Positions 12,331 to 23,059 of a stretch of DNA of 64,000 nucleotides are shown here, one piece after another. The DNA lies in contig JARFJB010001945.1 of NCBI GenBank assembly GCA_036346205.1, positions 238,501 through 302,500 on the forward strand, read 5' to 3'. Every line of letters starts with the position of its first letter. Within the stretch, counting starts at the first letter, position 1. Both the position numbers and the translations under genes were made by a program. This DNA comes from Vesta saturnalis (taxonomy: Eukaryota > Arthropoda > Insecta > Coleoptera > Lampyridae). The notes under the pieces were generated by a model. The model made no database searches. It had not been told where the DNA came from and was given only the letters and a program-made list of their open reading frames with translations.

Positions 12331-13985
12331 CAAGAAATCAAAACCAGTTGGAAGGTGAAGCTAATAATCCAAGTACAAGTAGAATTTTATCTACAGAGGA
12401 GAGAACAGAAGGTGACATTTATTATATTAATAATTTGGTTAATACAAGCTTACCGGAATTATTAATAAAACCTGAGAAATTTATGTTAAATGTCAAAATT
12501 AATGGGCAAGACGTCGCTTTTGAATACGATACCGGTGCTGCAGTGTCGTCAATGTCGTATGGTACATTTAAAGTATTATGCCCTACATCACATATTTGTA
12601 CTTCGTCATTACCACTTCGCACTTATACTGGGGAAATTATTCACCCAATTGGATATGCAACTGTGGAAGTAACACATGGGGATAAGAAAGAAATAGGGAA
12701 TTTGTATATACTTCCTGGTAAAGTAGAACCAATGTTTGGAAGGGAGTGGTTACAACTTTTCCATAAATTACATCCAAATATACATCAGCTACACGCAAAA
12801 GCAGATTCTACGAGTAAGATACTTGAGAAGCTTAAACAAAAATATTGTGAAGTTTTCAAGGAGGGTATTGGTGGAATTAATAATTACGTGGCCAAATTAT
12901 ACTTAAAAGACAACACCAAACCTATTTATTATCCTGCAAGAAAAATTCCTTATGCCATACAAGAGAAAGTGGAAAAAGAAATTGATCGTTTGGAGCAATT
13001 AGGTATAATATCCAAAATAAAATACAGTGAATGGGGAACACCCGTTGTCCCTATTTGTAAACGAGATGGATCTATTCGTCTTTGTGCTGATTATAAGGTC
13101 ACAATAAATAAAGTATTGAAAGACGACCATTTTCCCATTCCAAATTTAGAAGATATTTTTGCCAAAACTATGTTAGGTGGAAAAATATTTACAACGTTAT
13201 ATATTAGAGAAGCATATATGAACATGCCTATGGATGCTAAAAGTACAGAAATTCAAGCAATTACTACTACAAAGGGGGATTATAGGGTAAATCGACTTAT
13301 GTTTGGAACAAAAGTAGCACCCTCGGTGTGGCAACGCTACATATCCAAAACATTAGCAAATATACCCGGGGTGTGTGTGTTTTTAGATGACATCAAAATA
13401 CAAGGAAGCACTATGAAAGAACATATATATATATATATATAGACTAGAACAAGTTTTAAAAAGACTGCAAGAGGTGGGACTTACAATTAAGGAAGAAAAA
13501 TGTAAATTTTTCAAATCTGGTATAGATTATTTAGGATACAGAATATCTTCGCGTGGATTAGAAAAAAGAAAGGAAAAAACAGAAGCAATAATGAAAACTG
13601 AAAGACCAGAAAATGTGACTCAATTGAAAAGCTGGTTAGGTATGGTAAATTATTACGGTAGATTTTTAGAAAATTTGGCAACAAAATTACAACCTTTATA
13701 TAACCTTTTACAAAGGAACGTTCCTTTCATATGGAATGATCAATGCGAGAAAAGTTTCATTTTAATAAAAAAAGAAATTACATCTGATAAAGTATTAGTT
13801 CATTATAACCCTGCTTATTCGTTAATATTAGCTACGGACTCCAGTTCATATGCTTTAGGAGCTGTGATTTCACATATAATGCCGGATGGTTTAGAAAGAC
13901 CAATCGCATATGCCTCGAGAACATTAAGCAAATCTGAAAAAAATTACAGTCAAATAGATAAAGAGGCAACATCAATTTATTGGGG
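12331..13985 (+). pseudogene. Gypsy pol: protease, reverse transcriptase, partial RNase H
   Basis: A retropepsin with the active-site motif YDTGAAVSSM lies near 12527. The reverse transcriptase follows: AlkD-like lead-in around 12900, WGTPVVPICKRDGSIRLCAD at about 13033, then the palm. In the first palm motif the catalytic Asp is replaced by Tyr (FTTLYIREAY); the second motif FLDD is present at about 13381. At 13424-13441 a TA run within the gene shifts the frame and ends in TAG. The frame resumes one base off as LEQVLKRLQEVGLTIKEEKC, with the connection domain and the first part of RNase H (LATDSSSYALGAVISH). Reading then runs into the palindrome at 13991. Confidence 0.85.
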
Positions 13986-13990
13986 TGTAA

Positions 13991-14274
13991 TTTTCAGATA
14001 ACCCAGCAGCTGATGTGGAGGCAATTGGTGACACAAATGCTTCGACTGGTGGAATATTGGAAGGTCCCCTATTTTCACTGTGGTCTCGCTTCCGTTGTTG
14101 TTCCACTTGGTCGTACACTTCTGTATAAAATATTTTATACAGAAGTGTACGACCAAGTGGAACAACAACGGAAGCGAGAGACCACAGTGAAAATAGGGAC
14201 CTTCCAATATTCCACCAGTCGAAGCATTTGTGTCACCAACTACCTCCACATCAGCTGCTGGGTTATTTGAAAAT
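13991..14274. repeat. near-perfect ~280-bp palindrome inside the Gypsy element
   Basis: Centre at 14131/14132 (GTATAAAATATTTTATAC). The arms run outward to TTTTCAGATAACCC on the left and GGGTTATTTGAAAA on the right, with only a few mismatches and 1-2 nt indels. It takes the place of the rest of RNase H and most of integrase. Cruciform potential is very high. Confidence 0.9.
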
Positions 14275-14436
14275 GACACCCCAACAAAAAAACTAGGGCG
14301 GCCATCCAAACGACCACCTTCACCTACTTTTTCGGCAACTAGAGATCTACAATGTAAAAGACAGAAGGAGGAATTGGATCTGCTGGATCACAATAGCGAA
14401 GAAAAGAGATATTCGAACAAAAATCGATTTAATTAG
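14230..14436 (+). other. ORF with an AT-hook-like motif leaving the palindrome
   Basis: The frame continues out of the right arm of the palindrome as TPTKKLGRPSKRPPSPT, then a Lys/Glu-rich stretch (CKRQKEELDLLDHNSEEKRY) to a stop. KKLGRPSKR resembles an AT hook. I do not recognise the protein. It is not part of a usual Gypsy integrase and may be sequence carried in with the palindrome. Confidence 0.3.
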
Positions 14437-14459
14437 ATTACCATCAAAAAAAGAACATA

Positions 14460-14935
14460 ATTTTCAAGAAGATTATAAAAAAAAAGACATTTAATGTAGG
14501 TGATACAGTACGTTTTCGAAATTATGATGGAACTGGTATGTGGAAATTTGGAAAAATAATAGAGAAGGGAGGTAAACTACAATACTGCATTGACACAGAA
14601 GGAACAAAAGTTAGAAGACATGTGGACCAAATTGCCAGAACGGGAGTTACATTACCAAATATATATAAGTATCAAGATAAGGTACCTTTAACACATACAA
14701 GAATCAGAAGAAGTAAATTTGGAGAAAGATTCAACGAAATTATGTGACAGTAACGACTCAAAAGGAGATGAAAATAATGCAAAAACTAGACAGGATACAG
14801 AAAGAAATGATAAGGAGGAAAAAACTGATCATAATGAAAATGTAAGGGAAGAACAGAGTGAAAATACAGCAGTTACGGAGCTAAGAAGGAGTAGAAGAAC
14901 TAGAAAATCCATTGACAGGTTTAGCTTTAAGTGAT
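14460..14935 (+). pseudogene. Gypsy integrase C-terminus and tail
   Basis: The text FNVGDTVRFRNYDGTGMWKF, then KIIEKGG and VRRHVDQIA, is the C-terminal chromatin-binding (GPY/F-like) region of insect Gypsy integrases. It is followed by an acidic/basic tail ending RRSRRTRKSIDRFSFK. The catalytic core and zinc finger are absent, a deletion of roughly 1 kb relative to a complete pol. A purine-rich tract GATGGGGGAAATC (14932-14944) directly before the 3' LTR fits the plus-strand primer (PPT). Confidence 0.75.
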
Positions 14936-14945
14936 GGGGGAAATC

Positions 14946-15113
14946 TGTTATATATTCTACTGGGTAGAGTATACTTAGTGATCGTATTAGTCTGTATCTT
15001 AGTAGTTAACTAGGAGACAGGGGGTTGACAGTGTTGTATTGTCAATATATTTTTACGTGTTGTTAAATAAACAAACATTAGAAAATACTTCTAGAATTAT
15101 TGCATACATTATA
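14946..15113 (+). repeat. 3' LTR of Ty3/Gypsy element
   Basis: 168-bp partner of the LTR at 11264-11431 in the same orientation. The whole element is thus 11264-15113. Confidence 0.8.
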
Positions 15114-15129
15114 CCATTGTATTAGACAA

Positions 15130-16060
15130 TAAACGTTAGTAGTAGGGAGACACCTCAACTTTCACTTTTGACCTTGGGAATTCCCGATGAGGCCACAAGG
15201 CCGTCAACGTGTCCGACGCCGGGTTTGACCTTGAGAATTTCCGATGACGCAATTTGGCCTTGGGGATGATCTTGGTGCTTGCTATTGGATTTGTCCTTGG
15301 CCCTGCCCTTGCAATAGACCTTGGGCTAGCCAAGGTCAGAACCTAATCTGTTCAGCGGGAAATTTGAATTCTAATAACTTGTGTTAGAGTCTGCGCCCCC
15401 TTGTCGTGGCCCCCTTAACGGTAAATAGTATTCTAATAAGGGGCCCTAGTGCTATCTTGTAAGACAGGTATAGGGGTTTGTTCTCGGGTCTTCGCCCCCC
15501 TTGCCGTGGCCTCCATGGCTGGAAATAGTAGTCTAATAAGGAGGCCCTAATGCTATCTCGTAAAGAAGGTATAGGAACTTGTGTTAGGATCTGCGCCCCC
15601 TTGCCATGTTCCCCTTGGCTGGAAATATTATTATAATAAGGGGGCCCTAATGCTAACTTGTAAGACAGGTATAGGAACTTCTGGTAGGGTCTGCGCCTTC
15701 CTGTCAGGGCCCCCTTGCGCAAAATTTGAATTTGTTTGTGTCGCCGTCTAGTGGTGTATTTCCAGGACTAATGTATGTTTTCTGTAATAAAGGTGGTTCC
15801 TCCTAGCGGTGCATGTTGGCGCGTAATTTGAATTTGTGTATGCATATAGTTGTGTATGGACTAATGAATATTTTCTGTAATAAAGGTGGCTTCACCTAGT
15901 GGTAATTTTAAAAGTACGTACAGGTCCATGTAATCGTTATGGCGAGAAATTTGAATTTGTTTGTGTCGCCATCTAGTGGTGTATTTCTAGGACTAATGAA
16001 TGTTTTCTGTAATAAGAGATTGATCGTGACTCCACCTAGCTTTCTGAATTTCTCCGTTAT
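15130..16060. repeat. tandem and CCTTGG-rich repeats (family A)
   Basis: 15130-15350 is strewn with CCTTGG-type words. 15377-15715 holds about 3.4 copies of a ~100-bp unit containing CTTGTGTTAGGGTCTGCGCC and TCTAATAAGGGGCCCTA. 15720-16060 holds three ~110-bp units with TGTCGCCATCTAGTGGTGTA and TAATGAATGTTTTCTGTAAT. The same words return at 18420-18600, 20860-20890 and 22200-22380 (inverted), and at 45600-45860, so this is a dispersed family. Confidence 0.75.
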
Positions 16061-16069
16061 GTAACCTCA

Positions 16070-16680
16070 ATAACAAACAAGCAAACCTCCGCGAACAGTT
16101 CTAACTTATCAGGAAAAATCCATTAATCACGTGAAAGATAAAACAAGCTGATGTTAATATCCAATCTTGATAATATGCTACATATTTTATATAAGCTTTG
16201 TTTGAGAAACTGTGGGGAATTTTAAATAGTATATGATACCGGCACAGGAATTCTGAATCACATCAATATCAAACTTGTTTTTTGAATGTATCTCCCTCTA
16301 GCTAAAACAAGTTTCATGTTAGAATCACACGTTGCAGTTTTAATTAATTAAAACAACTAAAGTACTAAAAACTCTTTTATATTTAACAGATATCTCTGGG
16401 GCTTAGATTTATTTATAAACGTTTATTCCATATGCCCAAATGGTAAAGTGTCAAAGTTTTCAATCCTTCGTTGTTTAGAGTAACTTATTCTTTACTGTTT
16501 AGATTAATTCCTGTTTAACACATTGTAACAGTTGTCTCTAACTATGTCTCTATAGTTATATACAAAAAGAGAGTCTTTACTATTGCTAAGCACCATATCT
16601 TTCATCGATTCAACGATTATAACACGAGAGATCTTATAGTTTAAGATAATACCCTTCACTTTACACATTGATTTAATTGT
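16070..16680. other. no recognised gene
   Basis: AT-rich DNA between the family A repeats and the PolB remnant. No motif was seen; it may be part of the same decayed element. Confidence 0.4.
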
Positions 16681-16681
16681 C

Positions 16682-17910
16682 TATTCACTGGTTGAAAACA
16701 CATTGTAACTGGAGTTTTTCGGTCCCGCACTAACAAACTCAGCTGTATAACTTCCCTCGCGATATGCCTCTAGTTCGTCGGTCATCTGACCAAGGAAATC
16801 TCCACAAGTTGGATTCCAGCCGTCGGGTTTTGCCACAAATATGACACTGTCTGGATTATAATACAGAACGCGACGGCCCAGATTCTCCAGATAACTATAT
16901 AGTTATAAACGTGCATGAGCTGTCGTGTGCGCGGCTATGGACAGATTAATAGTTTTGAGTGTCCCACCCCCACCCTCAGGTCTATCCCAATTTACAATTA
17001 CCACATTATAATTAATGGGAATCAAAGGATCTGTAAGCAATTTGAAAACGCCCTTTGGCTCAGATACAATACTGCTCTGGGTTAAATTTTCACGTTGACC
17101 AAACTTACCCCAAAAGAGTTTAATATTAGCTTGGCCAAGTATCTTAAACCAGGATTATTCTTAATGTTCTTTTCGTCTAGCTGAATTCTCTCTTTATTGT
17201 AATATTCCGTTATGTAGTCCAACTTCCCGTCTTCTGACGTACAGTGGCTAGGCCACCCGGAACGTTCCTATTTGAGTTTCAGGAAATTATCGATGTAACC
17301 ACAAAACAATCCCCCCTGTTTTGTACCTTCGGCATATGCGGTTACCTCATACTATGCGCCACAAGTCCTATATAGCAGAAACATCAACTTGCCATGCATT
17401 TTTAGATGCAAACCAGGGTGATAGAGATCAGAGGGCGGTAGTACTCGACATTCAACTAAACCCTCCACCGCGTCCTGTGAAATGTTCTTACAATCTAAAC
17501 CTACGTGAATTTTTGGATGACCTACAGGATATTTACAGTATTTATTTACATGAGGGTATAACGTGCACACGTCATAATACATGATTTTCTCACTAATGCC
17601 GCCACACTTATGGTAGAGTTTGCTGGCATTAGTGCAACCACCGTAAAACGCGTCTCGTAGATTTAAGAGTTCGTTTGCAATTAAGAGTTTTTTAATGTCG
17701 CATTTCCACTAGATTATATCCACGCTCGCGTAGAAATTGAGATCGTGCCGCCGTTTGGGACGAACATGGATGTATTAGATCCAACTTTGGGTCAATATTG
17801 GTTTGATTGAAACATTGCTCGCAACCGTGCCAATAGCATCCCAGAAACTCGTAAACGGTGTTTGATTCGACACAATTGCCGTCGACCGAGCGGTGCAGGT
17901 AAAAGTCCAA
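16682..17910 (-). pseudogene. Polinton/Maverick-type protein-primed DNA polymerase B, truncated and broken
   Basis: Minus-strand blocks occur in polymerase order. YEFLGCYWHGCEQCF (about 17850) and FLRERGYNLVEMRH come first. YYDVCTLYPHVNKYCKYPVG (about 17580) is motif A with the DxxxLYP core. LAKLILNSFWGKFGQRENLT (about 17110) is motif B. RVLYYNPDSVIFVAKPDG (about 16870) lies where motif C should have its two Asp residues; the first is lost here. FVSAGPKNSSYNVF ends near 16690. Several stops and frame changes separate the blocks. The N-terminal exonuclease end is missing: similarity stops at about 17910, exactly where the left arm of the inverted repeat begins. Confidence 0.8.
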
Positions 17911-17916
17911 TTATTT

Positions 17917-19382
17917 TAATTATGACGTCATAATCAAACTCGTCGGCCATTTTGTTTTTAATTATCAGTCGTAATTAAATTGCGGGGATAGTCGAATGGG
18001 GTAGATCAACGTCCAATTATTTTAATTATGAGTCATAATCGAAGTCCTCGGCCATGGCGGTAAATTTGAAATTGTGTGGAACCCTCATGCTAGCACATAA
18101 GACAGGCCTTCTTAACGTGTGGGGAACGCGTGGGTAAGATCAAAGTCCAATTATTTTAATTATGAGTCATAATAAAGCCCTCAGCCATTTTACTTTGGCG
18201 GGAAATTTCAATTGTATTCTAATAAGGATTGCTAACATTAACTTGCAAAACGCAAGAACTTGCTCGCGGGTCTTCGCCGCCTGTTAGGGATCACATTTTA
18301 ATTATCAAGTCATAATCAAACTCCTATCACCCCTTTTCAGATCAATCTCCATCAGATCAATCTCAATCAAATCAGCGGCATATTTTTAAAAATACATGCA
18401 GATCCTTATAATCGTTAGGGTGCGAAATTTGTAACAGTATTCTAATAAGGGGCCCTCATACTATCTCATAAGGCATCCATAGACCTCCGGAAGTTGTTCT
18501 CAGGTCTTCGCCTCCTGTCTGGCTCCCTAATTGCTTGTGACGCCATCTACTGGTGTATTTTTAAAACTAATGAATGTTTTCTGTAATAGGGGCTGGCGCT
18601 ATTGGAAATGGAAAAATGATAATTAAAATAGTTGAGATACAAGATCTGTCTTATCGGAAACACCTCTGTCAAAGGAGTCTTAGATGTATAAGGAAGCCTG
18701 AACGTCCTAAAACGTTATTAATCTGTTTTTAATAAGGAGTCATAATTAAATTTGACAGCCATTTTATTTTGGCGGGAAATTTAAAATAGTATTCTAATAA
18801 GGGGCCCTCATAGTATCTTATAAGCCAGGTGTAGGACACCGGAACTTGTCCACGGGCCTTCGCCCCAAAATGCCGCAGTCGATTTTGTATTATGAGTCAT
18901 AATTAAATTTTGTAGGCTAACTTGTTTTGTCTGCCATCTTGGAAGCCATTTTTGTTTTTCGAGGAAAATTTGAAATTGTATTCTAGTAAGGGCCCCATAC
19001 TAACTCATAAGACTGTTGTAGGATTCCGGAGCTTGTTGTAGGGTCGTCGCGTGTTGTCAGGTCTTCGCCCCCTTAACAGGAAATTTGAAATTATTTATCT
19101 AATAAGGGACATTCGCCCCTTGTCAAAAGACAGAAATTAATCAAGTCAATCAACCGGCCAATAAAATCAGCCGAAGCATATCAAACCAAATCAATCAACC
19201 TCAAACAAATCAATTAAGCGAATCAATCTCAAACAAATCACTCTCCATCAAATCAAACAATCAGATCAATCAACCAAAGCAATTAACCAAATAAGTCAAA
19301 TCAATCAACCTCAATCAAATCAAACAAGAAGCTGAGCTAACAATTCTTCATAACCTTCAGGTAACGATTCTCCCACTGTATA
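17917..19382 (+). repeat. left arm of a 5-kb inverted repeat
   Basis: Reverse-complement matches to 21456-22936 can be followed block by block. The start near CGTCGGCCATTTTG matches the end near 22870. TGTGTGGAACCCTCATGCTA (18074) matches the region at 22730. AACAATTCTTCATAACCTTC (19340) matches 21478. The arm includes family A words, AATCA-rich low-complexity DNA (19140-19330) and many TGA(C/G)TCA-centred palindromes. The arms are imperfect but collinear over about 1.45 kb, with a spacer of about 2.07 kb. Confidence 0.8.
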
Positions 19383-19614
19383 TATATGAGCGACAGCTTA
19401 GTTTGTAGATAAGGCTAACCGACTCTCCCTAAACGTGAGGGCACCGGCGTGGGAAAACAGTCGATCATCCGCAAATCATTCTCAACCAAATCGTAACTTA
19501 CAGCTTGCAAAAGTCAGCTTACAATTCAAAAATACTGGTTTGGCTTAACTTACAGCTTAGTAAAACCAACCATAATTTAAAAATACATTAGATAGCCTTC
19601 GGCAGTACTGTCAC

Positions 19615-20340
19615 TAGACGAGTATCAAATTGGCTTGTAACACTACTGCCGTCGTTTGCATATAGTGATAAAAATACGTTTTACAGTTAAATTAGTTAAA
19701 ATGCCTAAACAATAACAGCTCAAAATCAGGCCACTATATTATTTTACATACAAGGAATGTCTTATCAGAAATACCTCAGACAAAAGGGCCCTAGATTTAT
19801 AAACAAGGTTGAACGTACTATTTCGTTTTTGAAAACGGACAATTGCCTGGGGACAAATAAACCAGCTAACTTTCATTTCCAATTTTGATAATACATATGT
19901 GATTTGAAAATAACACCGATTTCATCTCATAAGGCAACTGTAGGTCTCTGTATTTTATTTTACCCAACGCGTATCATTATCATTAGACAACCATAATAAT
20001 AATATCACTCAATTTCGTAAATACCTCTGACAAAAGGGCCCTAGACTTATATACAAGATTGAATGCGCTATTTCGTTTTTGAAAATGGACAAATGCCCGT
20101 GGACAAATAAACAAGCCGACTTTCGCTTCCAATTTTGATAACACACATTTGATTTGAAGCTAACACCGATTTCATTTCGTAAGACAACTATAGGACTCTG
20201 TCTTATTTTACCCAACGCTCATCGTTATCATTAGACCATAATAATAATAATATCACTGAAATCAGCGTGTAGCAGTATTGTTGAGTTTTTAATACAGTGA
20301 TAAAAATACGTTTTACAGTTAAATCAGTAAAAATGCCTAT
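19615..20340. repeat. direct duplication in the inverted-repeat spacer
   Basis: Two ~250-bp copies, about 19757-20005 and 20006-20250, share GACAAAAGGGCCCTAGA, CTATTTCGTTTTTGAAAA, GGACAAATAAAC and TCATTAGAC. They are bracketed by two copies of GATAAAAATACGTTTTACAG (19667 and 20281). The copies are clearly diverged. Confidence 0.75.
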
Positions 20341-20344
20341 ACAA

Positions 20345-20880
20345 CAACAAATATAACAAAATCATAATAAAGTACTTATCTTTTTTGGTTTTTTTTAATG
20401 GTGTATTTTTATATTATACAATCTAAACACTTATAATTATCTTGTTCAGTAGTAATATTTATTAAAATTGTTAAAGATGTTGAAACAATTTTGTGAAAGT
20501 TCAGAAACTAAAACCTGAAATCAGTTCTTTAGCAATTAAACAAAGAAATAAAATAAGGGATAAGGGTTAAAATAAAAAACGAGCACTTACCAGGGTTGTT
20601 GTCGATGGTCGTACTGGGAGAACGCCTTGACGCGGTAAACAGCTGCTCACAGTCACAACACATTCACTTTCGGCGTCTTGTTTATTACTGTATAATACAA
20701 AGTACTTAGAGGCCCACGGTAATCATTTACATGAAGTAATTATTTTCTGGATTTCCCCAGTTATGTAACCATAATAACAACCTTTCACTATTCAACTACA
20801 TCTAATGTATTTGGAAAAACCCTAATTAGCTAATTACATGAATGTTGGACTGTCCTGACGTCATCTAGTGGTGTATTTTT
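20345..20880. other. no recognised gene in inverted-repeat spacer
   Basis: Contains a somewhat GC-richer patch (20580-20690) and one family A word near 20860; no coding motif. Confidence 0.4.
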
Positions 20881-20898
20881 AAACTAGTGCATGTTACC

Positions 20899-21195
20899 CA
20901 TCTCTCTCGTTTCTCCCCGCGGCATCATTTCTCCCGTCTCTTTCGTCTCTTGCGTTTTTCTCGTTACTCGCGTTTCGCACGTCTCCATCGTATCTCCCGT
21001 CTCTCTCGCCTCCCTCGCTTCTCAGATCTCTCGCATCTCTCTTGTTTACCACGACTCTCTCTTCCTCTATCTCTCTCTCTCTCGTCTCTCTCTTATCTCT
21101 CTCTCTCCGTGGTCTCCCTCGTTTCTCGCGCTTCTCTCATCTCTCACGACTCTCTTGTTTCTCTCGTCTCTTCCGTTTCCCCTTGTTTCTCTCAT
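20899..21195. repeat. pyrimidine-rich CTCTCGT/TTCTC low-complexity tract
   Basis: About 300 bp of almost pure C/T on the plus strand, built from degenerate TCTCTCGT words. It keeps several frames open, which explains the long Ser/Leu/Arg-rich open frames here. Long polypurine-polypyrimidine tracts can form triplex (H-DNA). Confidence 0.85.
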
Positions 21196-21300
21196 TTTAG
21201 GTTAGGTCAATACTCACGTATTAGGTTACTTTAATACCCGAAAATTTTTAGGTTAGGTCAATGCACGTACAATATAAAATTTTAGGTTAGGTAAATGCTC
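21190..21300 (+). repeat. short TTAGGTTAGG clusters
   Basis: TTTTAGGTTAGGTCAAT occurs at about 21194 and 21248, TTTTAGGTTAGGTAAAT at 21281, with a single TTAGGTTAC between. TTAGG is the arthropod telomere unit, but two tandem units are also common by chance or in transposons. Confidence 0.4.
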
Positions 21301-21455
21301 GTTAGAGCCCCAATCAACTTGTATTACAGAAAACATTCGGGACTTTAAAAATACAGTACTAGCTGGTGTCACAAACTGAAAATCCTTTATCTTTTTATTA
21401 CTGATAATAACCAAGCGCGTAATCTGCAAAGTAAGTCATAGGAGCTAGGTACATA

Positions 21456-22936
21456 CAGTGGGAGAATCGTTACCTGAGGGTTATGAAGAATTGTTAGCTC
21501 AGCTTCTTATTTGATTTGATTGTGGTTGATTGATTTGGCTGATTTCGTTAATTTCTTTGATTGGTTGATTGCGATTGATCTGATTGTTTGATTTAATTTG
21601 ATCGAGAGTGATTTGTTTGAGATTGATTTGTCTGATTTGATCGAGGTTGATTGATTTGGTTTGATATGCTTTGGCTGATTTTATTAGCTGATTGATTTGA
21701 TTAATTTGTCTTTTGACAAGGGGCGAATGCCCCTTATTAGAACACAATTTTAAATGTCCTGCCAAGGGGGCGAAGACCTGGAAACGCGCGACGACCCTAG
21801 AACAAGCTCCGGAGTCCTACAACTGTCTTATGAGTTAGTATGAGGGCCTCTTTACAAGAATACAATTTCAAATTTCCCACCAAAAACAAAAATGACTTCC
21901 AAGATGGCCAACAAAACAACTTAGCCTAAAAAATTTAATTATGACTCATAATTCAAAGCAAATCGACTGCGGAGCGAAGGCCCGAGAACCAATTCCCGTG
22001 TCCTATATCTGGCTTAAGAGATAGTATGAGGGCCCCTTAGAATACTATTTTAAATTTCCCGTCAAACCAAATTTAATTATAACTCATAATTAAAGCAGGT
22101 TAATAACTACTTAGGACGTTCAGGCTTGCTTATAAATCTAAGACTCTTTTTGACGGTGGTGCTTCCGATAAGATAGATCTTGTATGTATGTATATTTTAA
22201 TTATCATTTTTTCCATTTCCAATAACGCCAGCCCCTATTACAGAAAACATTCATTAGTTTTAAAAGTACACCAGTAGATGACGTCACAATAAATGAGGGT
22301 GCGATGACCTGAGAATAACTTCCGGAGGTCTATGGCTATCTTAGGAGATGGTATGAGGGCCCCTTATTAGAATACTATTACACCCTAACAATTACAGGGA
22401 TCTGCATGTACTTTTAAAAATATACCGCTGGTTTGATTGGGATTGATCTGATTGAGATTGATCTGAAAAGAGCTGTGATGGGAGTTTGATTATGACTTGA
22501 TAATTAAAATGTGATCCGTAACAGGAGGCGAAGACCAGTGAGCAAGTTCCTGCGTCTTGCAAGTTAGTCTTAGCAATCCTTATTAGAAACCAATTCAAAT
22601 TTCCCTCCAAAACAAGTTGACTGAGGGCTTTGATTATGACTCATAATTAAAATAATTGGACTTTAATCTTACCCGCGCCTTCCCCACACGTTAAGGCCCT
22701 AAAGGAAGTTCCGAATGCCTGTCTTTGTGCTAGCATAAGGGTTCCACACAATTTCAAATTTCCCCCCATGACCGAGGACTTTGATTATGACTTATAATTA
22801 AAATAATGGAACGTTGTTCTACCCCATTGGACTATCCTCGCAATCTAATTACGACTCATAATTAAAAACAAAATGGCCGACGAGTTTGATTATGACATCA
22901 TAATTAAAAACAAAATAGCGGAGAAATTTAATTATG
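21456..22936 (-). repeat. right arm of the 5-kb inverted repeat
   Basis: Inverted counterpart of 17917-19382. It starts at GTGGGAGAATCGTTACCTGA, the complement of the text near 19375, and ends at palindromes near 22920 that mirror those at 17920-17980. A further similar palindrome at about 23005 extends slightly beyond. Confidence 0.8.
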
Positions 22937-23059
22937 ACTCATAATTAAAATAATTGGACTTTAACCTGCACCGCTCCTTCCCTACGTGGCTACCTCCACA
23001 ATTTAATTATGACTCATAATTAACTGTCTTATGAGATAGCCCCCTTATTAGAATACTAT

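Noticed and set aside
15384..15722. 112-codon minus-strand ORF with repeated PYQKFLYLSYKLALGP-like text
   Set aside because: The ORF consists of three ~100-bp tandem repeat units; its internal repetition is that of the DNA and no known protein fits.
20887..21234. Ser/Leu/Arg-rich open frames of over 100 codons
   Set aside because: They come from a C/T-only low-complexity tract and have no recognisable domain.
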